Part shown: piece by piece, positions 34,807 through 45,800 of the stretch | Layout of the letters: the number at the start of each line of letters is the position of its first letter | How positions within the stretch are numbered: the first letter of the stretch is position 1 | Source of the DNA: Enterococcus ureilyticus | Lineage (GTDB): Bacteria; Bacillota; Bacilli; Lactobacillales; Enterococcaceae | NCBI RefSeq assembly: GCF_001730315.1 | Contig: NZ_MIKC01000006.1 | Span: 38,996-102,995, forward strand | DNA: 64,000 nucleotides | Direction of reading: 5' to 3' | Position numbers and translations under genes: made by a program | The notes under the pieces: model-generated | Seen by the model: the letters and a program-made list of their open reading frames with translations, nothing else | Databases searched by the model: none | What the model was told of the DNA's origin: nothing

Positions 34807-35952
34807 TTAGTTTAAAAATGATTTTGCGATTGTTTCATTGATCGTGATCATTTGGTAAAAATCATGAATATTCACGAATTCATTTGGCTGATGAGCATAT
34901 TTAGTTTCACCTGGCCCCAAAATCAAAATTGGAAACTCTTTTTTTACACGCCCAAATTGAGAACCGTCTGTATAGCCTGTCATGCCAAATGTGTTCGCAT
35001 CCTTACCCGTAACGTCAGAAACAGCTTGTTGGGTCAATAAAGTGAAGGGATCATCGATTGCTGTTTTCATTGAAGGGAGATCATTGATAAATTCGACTTC
35101 CGCTTTAAAGTTAGGAACAGTTGCACTCAATTTTTCTAGCATATCAGCAAATTGTTGTTTTAACTCTGTATGATCTTGCGCTTTGATGGTGCGAATATCG
35201 ATTTCTACTGTACATTTATCTGGAACAACATTCGTACCGTTTCCGCCATTAATGATATCCAAGCTAGAAGTAGAAGCGCCCACGAGTTCATCTACTGATT
35301 GTGAAAAATCAAAAGTTTCTTTAAATGCATTCAACACTAAAAGCATATGTTCAATTGCGTTCACCCCTTGATCCGGCATGGAACCGTGAGCTGTTTTTCC
35401 GTAAGTCGTGATCCGCGGCCACAAAGCTCCTTTGTGAGCGACGCCGATTTCAACATTTGTAGGTTCACCGATTACAAGTGCATCTAAATCATCTGCATAT
35501 CCTTGATCGACTAATTGACCAGAACCAATCGCACTTGTTTCTTCGCCAACTGTTGCTAAAAGTTTGATGGTACCTTTAAAGGTTGCTCCAGCTTCTTTTA
35601 AACGAATCATTGCAACAACAGCTGCAATCAAGCCGGACTTCATATCACAAGTTCCTCTACCATATAATAAACCCTCTTTTTCAATTGCTGCAAAAGGCTC
35701 TTCATCCCAAGGAATTTCACCAACTGGCACAACGTCCATATGACCAGAAAAACCCAAGACCGGACCAGCTTGATTTCCTTTTAAAGTAGCGACTAACTGA
35801 TTTCTACCAGTACTGTATTCGACTTGTTCACACGGAATATCATATGTTTCAAAAAGAGCCTGTAGTTTGTCGGCAACTTGTTTTTCTTGTCCTAAAACAC
35901 TTTTGATTTGGACGACTTCTTTCAATAATTGTAATGCTTCTTGATTATCCAT
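34807..35952 (-). CDS. ArgE/DapE-family M20 deacylase
   Basis: Zinc peptidase-like enzyme of 381 residues. Metal ligands appear in GFSGHMDVVPVG (His, near 70), YGRGTCDMKSG (Asp, near 103), VGEETSAIGSG (general-base Glu-Glu, near 137) and the C-terminal PGETKYAHQPNEFV (His). Family members remove acyl groups from amino acids such as acetylornithine or succinyl-diaminopimelate. ATG 35952 is chosen with AAGGAG 11 nt upstream. Last gene of a three-gene operon with an amidohydrolase and an MFS transporter. Confidence 0.85.
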   Translation of the reverse strand: MDNQEALQLLKEVVQIKSVLGQEKQVADKLQALFETYDIPCEQVEYSTGRNQLVATLKGNQAGPVLGFSGHMDVVPVGEIPWDEEPFAAIEKEGLLYGRGTCDMKSGLIAAVVAMIRLKEAGATFKGTIKLLATVGEETSAIGSGQLVDQGYADDLDALVIGEPTNVEIGVAHKGALWPRITTYGKTAHGSMPDQGVNAIEHMLLVLNAFKETFDFSQSVDELVGASTSSLDIINGGNGTNVVPDKCTVEIDIRTIKAQDHTELKQQFADMLEKLSATVPNFKAEVEFINDLPSMKTAIDDPFTLLTQQAVSDVTGKDANTFGMTGYTDGSQFGRVKKEFPILILGPGETKYAHQPNEFVNIHDFYQMITINETIAKSFLN

Positions 35953-35967
35953 GAATGAATTCACTCC

Positions 35968-37365
35968 TTATACTTGATTTTCTTTTGGAATAATAAATAG
36001 GATGGAACCTAAGGCTAAAATACAGAAAAGAATATTGGTTAATAGACCAAACGTCGCGCCCAAAGTATAATTTTCCCCAGCGCTAACTCCGTTATAGACT
36101 GCAGCTGAGATTGCAACACCTAATGCGCCGCCAAGTGAGCTGGCCATTTTATAAATGCCAGAAGCAACACCAGCTTTTTCGTTTGGCACACTAGAAATGG
36201 CCGTATCTGTAGAAGGTGTGGCATACATACCTAGTCCCATGCCGAATAAACTGTAGCCGATAAAGACTAAAACAAAGTAAGCTGTACCTGTAACCATTGT
36301 TAGGGCCATTAAACCAACACCTATTCCAGAAAGAATTGTTCCCCAAAGCATTGGTTTTTTCGCTCCGATTGTTTGTAATAATTTTTCTCCGATTCGAATG
36401 GTAATCAAAACGAGACACAAATAACCAATCGATAACATCCCTGTTTTAGCAGAAGAAAGACCGCGACCTTGTTGGACATAGGTATTGATAACGATCAAAG
36501 TTCCTGCTACGGCATTCAGTAAGAAATTAGAAATAGTTGCACCAAGATAGCCCCGGTTTTCAAATAAAGAAAATTCAACGAAGCTATTGTCGATGGCTTG
36601 CTCCACTTTGTAAAAAATAAACAAACCTAAGATCACGACTATAGCCAAAATCAGAACGAGCGGACTTGTCCAGCCTAACTCAGAGCCTTTAGAAACAACC
36701 ACATTCAAAGCCACCATCGAAATAATAAATAAAAGCAAACCAATCGAGTCAAATTTACTATTCTTATCACTAACGACCTTACTTTCAGGGGTACCAAAAA
36801 TCAATAGCGCACTGCAAATCGATACAATAATAGAAAAAATAAAGACATAGCGCCAGCCTAAAGAACTTGCAATGGCTCCACCAAAGAATGAACAAAAACC
36901 AGAGCCGCCCCAAGACCCGATCGACCAATAACTCAAGGCCCGTTGCCGGTCTTTTCCTTCATAGTATGTTTTGACTAATGCCATAGTAGCAGGCATGATA
37001 CAAGCAGCAGATAAACCTTGTAAAATCCGTCCGCCGATAAATAAAACAGGACCATGAGCTATCACTAAGGCTCCTGAACCGATAACACTTAAAATAAGAC
37101 CAATATATGTTAATTTCATTCTACCGAGCTTATCTGCTAACCCACCAGCAACGACAATAAAAATACCTGAGAATAAACCAGTCATTGAAATTCCTATATT
37201 TAAAACACCTGAAGAGACGCCTAAATCGCTTTGCACTGCAGGCGCCATATTTAGTAAAGACTGAGCGAAAAGCCAATAGGTCAAAACGCTTAAGACAATT
37301 CCCACTAATAATTTATTTGTTCCTTTATATGTGACAGCATCAGCTGCATGTGTTGTTGCTTTCAT
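35968..37365 (-). CDS. MFS transporter, 14-helix DHA2-like
   Basis: About 465 residues with fourteen hydrophobic segments and GGLADKLGRMKLTYIG near 75-90. It sits between two M20-family hydrolase genes and overlaps the stop of the first (TAATGATG), so it probably moves their substrate or product, for example an acylated amino acid or peptide. AAAGGAG supports ATG 37365, with ATG 37368 as the alternative. Confidence 0.82.
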   Translation of the reverse strand: MKATTHAADAVTYKGTNKLLVGIVLSVLTYWLFAQSLLNMAPAVQSDLGVSSGVLNIGISMTGLFSGIFIVVAGGLADKLGRMKLTYIGLILSVIGSGALVIAHGPVLFIGGRILQGLSAACIMPATMALVKTYYEGKDRQRALSYWSIGSWGGSGFCSFFGGAIASSLGWRYVFIFSIIVSICSALLIFGTPESKVVSDKNSKFDSIGLLLFIISMVALNVVVSKGSELGWTSPLVLILAIVVILGLFIFYKVEQAIDNSFVEFSLFENRGYLGATISNFLLNAVAGTLIVINTYVQQGRGLSSAKTGMLSIGYLCLVLITIRIGEKLLQTIGAKKPMLWGTILSGIGVGLMALTMVTGTAYFVLVFIGYSLFGMGLGMYATPSTDTAISSVPNEKAGVASGIYKMASSLGGALGVAISAAVYNGVSAGENYTLGATFGLLTNILFCILALGSILFIIPKENQV

Positions 37366-37367
37366 CA

Positions 37368-38564
37368 TTAAACTCCTTTAGATAAATAGTGTAAAACAGC
37401 TGCACCCATAGATTTTGCAGCAATCAATAAACAGTCTTCGTCAATATAAAATTTTGGATGATGATGAGGATACATCGGGGTTCCTTCTTTATGAGCACCA
37501 ACGAAAAAGAAACAGCTAGGACGTTCTTTGGCATAATAAGCAAAATCTTCAGAAGGGGTTTGTGGACCACATTCAACTAACTGTTTGATTTCTGGAATGT
37601 GCGCTTCGGTCAATGCCGTTGCGACCATTTCTGTTGTCGGTTCGTCATTCACACAAACAGGGTAATCATTGGCATAATCAAGTTCATAATGAATCCCAAA
37701 TGTCCGACAAATGCCATCTAGAATTTGTTTGAATTCTTTTTCTACGATGGCTCTAGTCTCTTCTTTCATGATCCGTACGTCGCCTTCTAGCGTGACAGAA
37801 TCTTTGATAACATTCGCAGAACCCTTGCCATCAAATGAACCAATTGTTACAGTTGCGGTGTCAAAAGGATCGATTCTACGGCTGACGATCGTTTGAACAG
37901 CTGTTACAAATTGTGAAGCTGCAACAATCGTATCATTCGCATCTTGGGGTGTTGAACCATGTCCGCCTTTACCTTGCATAATAACTTTAAAGGTTGCGCG
38001 CCCTGTATGGACAGGACCTTTGTGGTATAAGACGTCGCCAAGAGGCATCATACTCATCACATGAATGCCTAAGACGTGATCCACGCCATCTAAACAACCT
38101 GCCTCGATCATTCCTTTGGCGCCACCAGGAGGTACTTCTTCGGCAGGTTGGTGAATGATACGGATCGTTCCTGCAAGTTCATCTTTTAATTCAATCAATG
38201 AATCCGCCAAAATCATCATATAAGCAGTATGACCATCATGTCCGCAAGCGTGCATGACATTTGGAATTTTAGAAGAAAATGGTAAACCAGTATCTTCTTG
38301 GATCGGTAAGGCATCGAAATCCGCTCGAATTGCTAAAACAGGTCCTTTTTTTCCGCCATGAATATCGACGACAAGTCCGTGACCGCCGCCAACATTCGTT
38401 TGAACGTCACACTCTTTTCCAGCGTAAAAGGCTGCGATATACTTGCTTGTTTCGGTTTCATGAAAAGATAGTTCTGGATGCTCATGAAAATGCCGCCGAA
38501 TCGCGATCATATCCGCTTCTTTTTGTTGAAGTTTGTTAAATAATTGTGTTTGTAAATGATCCAT
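37368..38564 (-). CDS. M20D-family amidohydrolase (hippurate/N-acyl-amino-acid hydrolase type)
   Basis: 398 residues with the M20D metal site: NVMHACGHDGHTAYM (near 97-111), HQPAEEVPPGGAKGMIEAG (near 141-159, catalytic Glu), and MYPHHHPKFYIDE near the C-terminus. Such enzymes split N-acyl amino acids. AAAGGAG precedes ATG 38564. First gene of the operon and divergent from the AraC-GH39 regulator. Confidence 0.9.
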   Translation of the reverse strand: MDHLQTQLFNKLQQKEADMIAIRRHFHEHPELSFHETETSKYIAAFYAGKECDVQTNVGGGHGLVVDIHGGKKGPVLAIRADFDALPIQEDTGLPFSSKIPNVMHACGHDGHTAYMMILADSLIELKDELAGTIRIIHQPAEEVPPGGAKGMIEAGCLDGVDHVLGIHVMSMMPLGDVLYHKGPVHTGRATFKVIMQGKGGHGSTPQDANDTIVAASQFVTAVQTIVSRRIDPFDTATVTIGSFDGKGSANVIKDSVTLEGDVRIMKEETRAIVEKEFKQILDGICRTFGIHYELDYANDYPVCVNDEPTTEMVATALTEAHIPEIKQLVECGPQTPSEDFAYYAKERPSCFFFVGAHKEGTPMYPHHHPKFYIDEDCLLIAAKSMGAAVLHYLSKGV

Positions 38565-38751
38565 TTAAAACGCTCCTTTCAAGTACACTACATATTTTAT
38601 GCTTAATTAAAAACTTCACAATGCTTGAAATTTCCTAATTTCAGAAGAGGCTTTTTACTAGATCAGAATGGAAATAAAAAGACTGTTGATAGAACGATAT
38701 TTTCAAATTTAGATGGTATAATAAAGAATGAAGCCAAGAAAGAGGTCAAAA

Positions 38752-41091
38752 ATGATTGTAAACGAAAACTATCAGATCAATTATCGACAATTAAAGACTA
38801 AAATCAGCACATTTTGCAAAGAAACGACAATCTTAATTGCTTTAAAAGGGGCTATGCTTATAGCAATTGATGAAGAAATAAGCCAAATCAGCGAAGGTGA
38901 GCTGTTTGTGGTCAATACTGGTGAACAATTTGCTCTATCTAGAGATTCTGTAGAGGTTTGTTCTTATTTAGAATTGGGCATCAATACTCTTTTTTTTGCG
39001 ACCCAATTTCCTAGCTTTTTTAATACACGCTTTGAATGCTTACCCAAACAAAAAGAACACGGCAAGATGCATGCTATTGCTGCTTTAAGAAGACAAGTCG
39101 CAGAGCTTTGTTTGCTAGAGTTTAGTAACGATTCCTCCAAAAGATTAAAAACCACCTTGTTTTTAGCACAAATCATTTTATCGTTGGTTCAGAATTTTCA
39201 AAAGGAAGAAGTCACAGAATATCATCCATCTGACAATCAAAAATTAAGAGAGATTCTTGAATATATTGAAGAGCATCACCAAGAAGGGGTTTTATTATCA
39301 GAGACTGCCGAGCATTTTTTTATGTCGGAATCGTCTTTATCGAAGTTTTTCAAGAAGGAAACAGGGGATTATTTTTCTCACTATGTTCGGACGGTTTGTG
39401 TCAAACATAGCTTGTCAGAATTACTCTATACGAAAAAGAGTATTGAGCAAATTGCATTAGATAATGGGTTTCGAAATAGTAAAACGTATCGACAGCATTT
39501 TAAGCAAATTTTCCATGATTCACCGACCCGTTATCGCTCGTCACATTTAATAGAAAATACCCAGACGCACCTAATCAATCAAAGCACCCAAATGACAAAT
39601 CCTAGAGTGAAGGAAATCATGGTTCCTTTATATAGTTATATTCAAAATGCCCTAGAGGAACCGCGATCATCAGAATTATCATTGAAAACAAAACAACTTC
39701 TTATCACGACTGAACAAACACATGTTGACTATCAAAAAAGGGAAATTATTATCCACATTGGCTCATGGGAAGCGTTAGCTTCAAAGAAAGTTCAAACGGA
39801 AATTTTAGCCATAAAACAGCAAATGGACATCAAATATATCAGTGTATACTCTTTGTTTACGCAAATTCCATTAGCAGTTCAGATTCATCAAGAAGCGAAA
39901 ATGAACTCTTTTCCAGCTTTTGAAAATTGGGATTACATTTTGACATTTTTGGAAGAGGCACAGTTGGCTATTTTTTATCAGTTATCACTTGTGGAGTTTA
40001 GACAGTTAAGTGTGCGAGTAAAAGAAGTTTATCGAAAATTTTTCCGCCATGTTCAAACTAAATTCGGAACAAAAGTGATAGGGCAGTGGAAAGTAAATTG
40101 TCTGTTTAAAGGGCAAAGTATTGACGCTTATTATCCTGAATTTTTAGAAGTGAAACAAATGTTAACGGCTATTTCTGATGAAATAGCAATTGGAGCAGAG
40201 ATGCCTTTGTCAGATCCTTTTTTTGAAAAAAAAGAGCCAGAACAGATTCAATTTTTTTGTCGAACAATTGCTGTATTATGTGACTTTCTTTCCTTTTCTG
40301 CTGAACCAAACTATGTGTTTCAAAATCTTGACAGTACGTTTCCTGATTTGAAAAATTATCATCAGTATGTATTGAACAAAACCATGCATATCAAGCATCT
40401 TTTAAAGGAATATGAAATCAAATTGCCGTTGTATTTGACTGAATGGAATACGTTGACTGGCATGACGAGAAATAGTAATGGCACTTTTTTTAGAGGGGCG
40501 ATTATTTTAAAAGATCTTTTGATTTTGGATACATTGGTAGCAGGATTTGGTTTTTGGCTGAATATCGAGTTATATGAGCAGCATACACAAGACCGTCCTT
40601 TAAAGAATGATGGCTTGGAATTATTTCATTACTACAGTGGGAAACGACCAGCCTATTTTTGTTTATGGTTAGTAAGAAGAATCAAAGGAGTTGTTTTAGC
40701 TCAGGGAGAAGAATATGTGTTAGCTTATGAGGATGGATGTTATCAACTGCTCTTGTTTAATACAAATTATTTTGATCCTCATTTATCTTCCGAGGAAGCA
40801 TTCCTTAAAAGCCAAGCAGTCAATATTGACATTGCGTTAGCGGGCATTACTCCTGAACATTATCAAATTAAGCAAATTGAATTTAATCGACACAATGGTG
40901 CACTGTTTTACACATATGAAGAGTTTCGTAACGCAGCCACTCTTGATTTGGAGGCGCAAGAATATATTGTGAGCAGTACTCGACCTAAGATCAAAGTTTT
41001 TGATACCAAGATCGACGGTATTTTTAATTATTATGTGACCTTGGATACAAATGGAGTCGTCCTACTAGAATTGACACCGATTTTTCTATAA
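38752..41091 (+). CDS. AraC-family regulator with C-terminal GH39-like domain
   Basis: 779 residues in three parts: cupin-like sensor (about 1-150), AraC HTH (about 165-265; HFFMSESSLSKFFKKETGDYFSHYV and AFRNSKTYRQHFKQIF-like region), and a C-terminal 500 residues resembling GH39 beta-xylosidase-type domains (LYLTEWNTLTG near 555). The Glu of TEW fits a glycosidase site, but such fusions usually sense a sugar rather than cleave it. ATG 38752 has AGAGG 6 nt upstream; ATG 38728 lies directly after a TATAAT box (38715-38720), too early for a leader. Divergent from the M20 operon. Confidence 0.8.
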   Translation: MIVNENYQINYRQLKTKISTFCKETTILIALKGAMLIAIDEEISQISEGELFVVNTGEQFALSRDSVEVCSYLELGINTLFFATQFPSFFNTRFECLPKQKEHGKMHAIAALRRQVAELCLLEFSNDSSKRLKTTLFLAQIILSLVQNFQKEEVTEYHPSDNQKLREILEYIEEHHQEGVLLSETAEHFFMSESSLSKFFKKETGDYFSHYVRTVCVKHSLSELLYTKKSIEQIALDNGFRNSKTYRQHFKQIFHDSPTRYRSSHLIENTQTHLINQSTQMTNPRVKEIMVPLYSYIQNALEEPRSSELSLKTKQLLITTEQTHVDYQKREIIIHIGSWEALASKKVQTEILAIKQQMDIKYISVYSLFTQIPLAVQIHQEAKMNSFPAFENWDYILTFLEEAQLAIFYQLSLVEFRQLSVRVKEVYRKFFRHVQTKFGTKVIGQWKVNCLFKGQSIDAYYPEFLEVKQMLTAISDEIAIGAEMPLSDPFFEKKEPEQIQFFCRTIAVLCDFLSFSAEPNYVFQNLDSTFPDLKNYHQYVLNKTMHIKHLLKEYEIKLPLYLTEWNTLTGMTRNSNGTFFRGAIILKDLLILDTLVAGFGFWLNIELYEQHTQDRPLKNDGLELFHYYSGKRPAYFCLWLVRRIKGVVLAQGEEYVLAYEDGCYQLLLFNTNYFDPHLSSEEAFLKSQAVNIDIALAGITPEHYQIKQIEFNRHNGALFYTYEEFRNAATLDLEAQEYIVSSTRPKIKVFDTKIDGIFNYYVTLDTNGVVLLELTPIFL

Positions 41092-41172
41092 ATAAAAGGG
41101 TGTTTTCTTGACGTAAAAGAAAGAACTAGCTTAGTATTGAAACAAGATAGCAACAAGAAAGGACGTTGTAAG

Positions 41173-41646
41173 ATGAGTATCTATGATTATCAAGTTAAAA
41201 CAAGCAATAATGAAACAGTTTCGCTAGAAGCATATCGTGGCAAAGTACTTTTGATCGTAAATACAGCGACTGGCTGTGGTTTTACTCCTCAGTATGAAGG
41301 CTTAGAAGAACTCTACAAAAAATATAAGGAACAAGGGTTTGAGATTCTAGATTTTCCCTGTAATCAATTTGGGCATCAAGCGCCAGGCACGAATCAGGAA
41401 ATTAGCGATTTTTGTCAGCTGACGTATCAAACGACCTTTCAAACATTTGGCAAAATCGATGTAAATGGGGAGAACGCAGCTCCATTATACAATTATTTGA
41501 AAAGTCAAAAAGGCGGACTTTTAGGTGGTGCGATCAAGTGGAACTTTACGAAATTTTTGGTGGATCGTGAAGGGAATGTTGTGAAACGGTTTGCACCGAC
41601 TGTGGAGCCAGAAAAAATTGCTGGAGATATTGAATCAATAGTGTAA
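41173..41646 (+). CDS. Glutathione peroxidase-family thiol peroxidase
   Basis: 157 residues. Peroxidatic Cys35 in NTATGCGFTPQY, Gln near 71 in FPCNQFGHQ and Trp-Asn in KWNFTKFLVD complete the active site. Bacterial Cys-type enzymes of this size commonly use thioredoxin. ATG 41173 has AAAGGA upstream. Single gene. Confidence 0.92.
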   Translation: MSIYDYQVKTSNNETVSLEAYRGKVLLIVNTATGCGFTPQYEGLEELYKKYKEQGFEILDFPCNQFGHQAPGTNQEISDFCQLTYQTTFQTFGKIDVNGENAAPLYNYLKSQKGGLLGGAIKWNFTKFLVDREGNVVKRFAPTVEPEKIAGDIESIV

Positions 41647-41723
41647 GAAATACTTTTTTTATTTTTTATGTTGGTGGTAGCCTCATGATAAAATAATTTT
41701 GCTAAGAAAAAAGATAAAGAGTA

Positions 41724-41759
41724 AGCCCTTGGAGAATTAATTCTCCAGGGGCTTTTTTT
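41724..41759 (+). terminator. Terminator before the kdp operon
   Basis: AGCCCTTGGAGAATTAATTC folds back on itself (TGGAGAA/TTCTCCA, AGCCC/GGGCT) and ends in T7. Confidence 0.8.
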
Positions 41760-41825
41760 GCTAATGTCGCTTAATATTCTGCTCCTTCTTATATTTGTTA
41801 TTCATAAAAAATGAACCCCCCTACT

Positions 41826-41877
41826 AGTATAAAGATGGTATAAAGAATCAACGCTAACTTTAACACTATCTTTATAC
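41826..41877. promoter_or_regulatory. Candidate KdpE control region
   Basis: TATAAAGATGG and CTATCTTTATA form an imperfect inverted repeat 47 nt before kdpF. The arms resemble the T/A-rich KdpE sites of other bacteria. Exact promoter elements are not clear. Confidence 0.35.
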
Positions 41878-41923
41878 AAAATTTGATATCCTAATTTCAG
41901 CAAATGAAGGAGAGGAATTTTTA

Positions 41924-42004
41924 ATGACGATTATTTCTGGAATTATCGCAGGATTACTGCTTATTTATTTATTTTACCAACTATTTTGGGGGGATCAACA
42001 GTGA
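41924..42004 (+). CDS. kdpF: KdpF small subunit
   Basis: 26-residue single-helix peptide (MTIISGIIAGLLLIYLFYQ then LFWGDQQ) with AGGAGAGG upstream of ATG 41924. It stabilises the KdpFABC complex. Its last codons overlap the kdpA start. The length and position are those of KdpF in other operons; gene finders usually miss it. Confidence 0.85.
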   Translation: MTIISGIIAGLLLIYLFYQLFWGDQQ

Positions 42005-43683
42005 GTACAATTTTTATACAACAAGCGATCTTTTTTATTGTTTTAATTGGTTTCGCTATTCCATTAGGTTTTTATATCCATCAAGTGATGACAAATCAAA
42101 AAACATTATTAACTAGAATCGTTCAACCAATAGAAACGAGGATTTATCGATTTTTAGGGACACCTGCTCAAAAAGAAATGACAGCCAAACAATATGGGCT
42201 GAGTATTTTATTTTTCAGTTTCTTTTCATTGCTGCTATTGATGGTGATGCTTTTAGGACAAGAATTCTTACCATTGAATCCAGAAAATCTTCCTGGCACT
42301 AGCTTGTCACTTGCTTTTAACACAGCAGCAAGCTTTGTGACGAATACCAACTGGCAAGCTTATGCAGGAGAAGAGACACTTTCGATTTTTACCCAAGCAT
42401 TTGGTTTAACGGTTCAAAATTTTGTTTCAGCTGGAGTGGGGATTGCAGTATTGTTCGTTTTACTTCGTGGTTTTATGAATCGTACCACAAAATATGTTGG
42501 TAATTTTTGGCAAGATTTAACGAAAATTATCTTATATATTTTACTGCCACTTTCTTTTGTTATCTCACTGATTTTAATTTCTCAAGGAGTCGTTCAAACA
42601 TTTGCTGGTTCAGTCGAAACTACTAGTTTGGAATTAGGCCAAAAGATTTTTCTCCCTTTAGGAACCGTGGCTAGTCAAGTGGCAATCAAGCAACTTGGCA
42701 CTAATGGTGGTGGTTATTTTGGTGGGAACTCTGCTTATCCATTTGAAAATCCTAATTTAATCAGTAATTTTGTTGAAAATTGTTCAATTCTATTGTTACC
42801 AGCGGCTTTGATCGTGGCTTTTGGTTTGTTTGTTAAAGAATGGAAACAAGGTAGAACGATCATGATTGTGTCGTTTGGATTTCTGATTGCGGCTTTAATT
42901 GGCGTGGTATTAAGTGAATATTACGGACCACAATTTAATCATGTGATCGGTCAAATGAATATGGAAGGAAAAGAAACTCGTTTTGGGATTGGTTGGTCTA
43001 GTCTTTGGGCAGTTAGTACAACAGCTGCTTCTAATGGATCGATTAATGCAATGCTGGATAGCTTCATGCCGTTAGGCGGATTAATTCCAATGTTCTTGAT
43101 GCAATTGGGAGAGATTATTTTTGGTGGCGCTGGCAGTGGATTGTATGGGATGATCGTTTTCATCTTACTCGCTATTTTTATTGCAGGTTTATTAGTAGGT
43201 AGAACTCCAGAGTATTTAGGAAAAAAAATCGAACCCTTCGATATGAAAATGGCTTGTCTCGTGATTTTGACCCCATTGTTATTAACCTTGATTGGAACGA
43301 TGCTGTTTATTTTGAATCCGCAGGCGATGTCCTGGCTAAACAATCAAGGGCCTCACGGGTTTTCTGAAATTCTTTATGCCTTTTCTTCTTTGGCTAATAA
43401 CAACGGAAGTGCTTTTGCAGGGCTGACGACAGATACCTTATTTCTAAATATAGTAGGTGGTCTGATCATGCTTCTTTCACGTTTCGTTCCGATGGTCGCA
43501 GTGATATATTTGGCTTCTAATTTAGGGAAAAAGAAAATCGTAGCAACTGGACCAGGTACGTTGTCTACTACCAATGCCACATTTGTTACGATGTTGATCA
43601 TTGTGATCTTGGTGATCGGAGCCTTGAGCTTCTTGCCATCGATGGCCTTAGGTCCGATTGCAGAACACTTTATGACAAAATAA
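42001..43683 (+). CDS. kdpA: Potassium-transporting ATPase subunit A
   Basis: 560 residues. Selectivity-filter-type loops of the SKT superfamily are visible ([64 protein letters not shown]). GTG 42001 is chosen because GGGGGGAT lies 6 nt upstream and [10 protein letters not shown] matches homologues. Brings K+ into the complex. Confidence 0.95.
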   Translation: MSTIFIQQAIFFIVLIGFAIPLGFYIHQVMTNQKTLLTRIVQPIETRIYRFLGTPAQKEMTAKQYGLSILFFSFFSLLLLMVMLLGQEFLPLNPENLPGTSLSLAFNTAASFVTNTNWQAYAGEETLSIFTQAFGLTVQNFVSAGVGIAVLFVLLRGFMNRTTKYVGNFWQDLTKIILYILLPLSFVISLILISQGVVQTFAGSVETTSLELGQKIFLPLGTVASQVAIKQLGTNGGGYFGGNSAYPFENPNLISNFVENCSILLLPAALIVAFGLFVKEWKQGRTIMIVSFGFLIAALIGVVLSEYYGPQFNHVIGQMNMEGKETRFGIGWSSLWAVSTTAASNGSINAMLDSFMPLGGLIPMFLMQLGEIIFGGAGSGLYGMIVFILLAIFIAGLLVGRTPEYLGKKIEPFDMKMACLVILTPLLLTLIGTMLFILNPQAMSWLNNQGPHGFSEILYAFSSLANNNGSAFAGLTTDTLFLNIVGGLIMLLSRFVPMVAVIYLASNLGKKKIVATGPGTLSTTNATFVTMLIIVILVIGALSFLPSMALGPIAEHFMTK

Positions 43684-43703
43684 AGAGAAAGAAGGGGAAA
43701 ATA

Positions 43704-45764
43704 GTGAAAAATACACAAAGTAAACGCAATGTTTATCAAGAGGCGATTCAAGCCTCTTTTAAAAAACTTGCGCCAACCATTCAACTAAAAAATCCAGTGA
43801 TGTTAGTCGTTTATTTAGGGGCAATCTTGACAACCGTTCTCTATGTTCTAACATTTGCTGGCCATAATGACGCTGAACCTTTCTTTATCCTAGCGATTGC
43901 AATCATATTATGGTTGACGATTTTATTCGCTAACTTTGCGGAAGCAATCGCAGAAGGACGAGGAAAAGCGCAAGCGGAAAGTTTAAAACAAGCTAAAAAA
44001 GAGGTTATAGCATATCAGGTGACATCGTTAGAAGATGTTGCAAACAAAAAGTTTACTCAAATCAAGTCGTCAGAGTTGAAAAAGGGCGATCTTGTATACG
44101 TAGCGGTCAACGAACAAATCCCGATGGACGGCGATGTGATCGATGGTGCAGCTTCAGTCGATGAGAGTGCTATTACAGGAGAATCAGCACCAGTGATCAG
44201 AGAATCCGGTGGTGACCGCAGTGCCGTAACAGGAGGCACAACTGTTGTCTCAGATTATTTAGTGATCAAAGTGACCGCTGAAAATGGTGAATCCTTCTTA
44301 GATAAAATGATTTCTATGGTAGAAGGAACAGAACGGAAAAAAACACCAAATGAAATTGGTCTACAAATCATTTTGATCATGTTGACGATCATTTTCTTAG
44401 TCGTTTCAGCGACATTGTTGCCCTTTACTCAATTTTCTAGTGAGCTCGTTGGAAATGGTTCAGCATTGACTTTGACGACGATCATTGCGTTATTAGTGTG
44501 TTTAGCACCTACTACGATCGGAGCTTTAGTATCTTCGATTGGGATTGCAGGAATGAGTCGCTTAAATAAAGAGAATGTGATTGCCATGAGTGGACGTGCC
44601 ATTGAAGCGGCAGGAGATGTCGATATTTTATTATTAGATAAAACTGGAACAATCACCTTAGGCAACCGTCGGGCAAGTGAATTTATACCCGTTACAGGTG
44701 TAAGTGAATACGACTTAGCCGATGCGTCACAATTATCTTCCTTAGCAGATGAAACGGCTGAGGGACGTAGTATTGTGATTCTAGCGAAAGAAAAATTTAA
44801 TATTCGTGGTCGTGAGTTAAATCATGTTGAGGTTGAATTCATTGAATTTACCGCTAAGACGAGAATGAGCGGAATCAACTATCAAGGAGCTGAAATCCGG
44901 AAGGGGGCCGCTGACACGATGAAAAAATATGTGGAAGAAAATGGCCAGCCTTATCCTGAAGAATGTGATTCGATCGTACAAAAAGTAGCAAACGAAGGGG
45001 GTACCCCCTTAGTCGTTGTTAAAAACAACCAAGTGCTTGGCGTAATCTATTTAAAGGATATCGTGAAAAACGGTGTTAAAGAAAAATTTGAAGATATGCG
45101 TAAAATGGGAATCAAAACGATCATGATCACAGGGGACAATCCAATGACCGCTGCCGCAATCGCAGCAGAAGCAGGTGTGGACGATTTTCTAGCGGAGGCC
45201 ACACCAGAAAATAAAATGAGCTTGATTCGCGACTATCAAGAAAAAGGACATCTAGTGGCTATGACAGGTGACGGAACAAATGATGCACCGGCACTGGCAC
45301 AAGCTGATGTTGCCGTTGCCATGAATACAGGTACCCAAGCCGCCAAAGAAGCAGGAAACATGATTGATCTAGATTCTAGTCCCACAAAATTGATCAGCAT
45401 TGTCAAAATTGGAAAACAATTATTGATGACGCGCGGTGCGTTGACGACCTTTAGTATTGCCAATGATATTGCCAAGTATTTTGCGATCATTCCCGTCTTG
45501 TTTTTCAGTATTTATCCTGCTTTAGAAGCATTGAATATTATGAAACTAACGAATCCGACAACAGCTATTTTATCTGCGATCATTTACAATGCCCTGATTA
45601 TTGTAGCCTTGATTCCCTTAGCGTTAAAAGGAGTATCCTACAAAGAAAAACCGGCTAGTCAAATATTACGTCACAATTTACTCGTCTACGGATTAGGTGG
45701 TGTCGTCGCACCATTTATCGCAATTAAATTGATCGACATCATCTTGTCGCTTATATTGTATTAA
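43704..45764 (+). CDS. kdpB: Potassium-transporting ATPase subunit B
   Basis: 686 residues, P-type ATPase. Phosphorylated Asp in [13 protein letters not shown] (near 312), TGES near 155 (AITGESAPV), and [16 protein letters not shown] (near 520). All catalytic motifs are intact. GTG start at 43704 with AAGGGGA upstream. Provides the energy for high-affinity K+ uptake. Confidence 0.97.
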   Translation: MKNTQSKRNVYQEAIQASFKKLAPTIQLKNPVMLVVYLGAILTTVLYVLTFAGHNDAEPFFILAIAIILWLTILFANFAEAIAEGRGKAQAESLKQAKKEVIAYQVTSLEDVANKKFTQIKSSELKKGDLVYVAVNEQIPMDGDVIDGAASVDESAITGESAPVIRESGGDRSAVTGGTTVVSDYLVIKVTAENGESFLDKMISMVEGTERKKTPNEIGLQIILIMLTIIFLVVSATLLPFTQFSSELVGNGSALTLTTIIALLVCLAPTTIGALVSSIGIAGMSRLNKENVIAMSGRAIEAAGDVDILLLDKTGTITLGNRRASEFIPVTGVSEYDLADASQLSSLADETAEGRSIVILAKEKFNIRGRELNHVEVEFIEFTAKTRMSGINYQGAEIRKGAADTMKKYVEENGQPYPEECDSIVQKVANEGGTPLVVVKNNQVLGVIYLKDIVKNGVKEKFEDMRKMGIKTIMITGDNPMTAAAIAAEAGVDDFLAEATPENKMSLIRDYQEKGHLVAMTGDGTNDAPALAQADVAVAMNTGTQAAKEAGNMIDLDSSPTKLISIVKIGKQLLMTRGALTTFSIANDIAKYFAIIPVLFFSIYPALEALNIMKLTNPTTAILSAIIYNALIIVALIPLALKGVSYKEKPASQILRHNLLVYGLGGVVAPFIAIKLIDIILSLILY

Positions 45765-45800
45765 ACTGGTGATTAAGTTATCAAATAGGAGAAGAAAACG

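Noticed and set aside
42951..43343. Long minus-strand frame inside kdpA
   Set aside because: Antisense shadow of a conserved gene.
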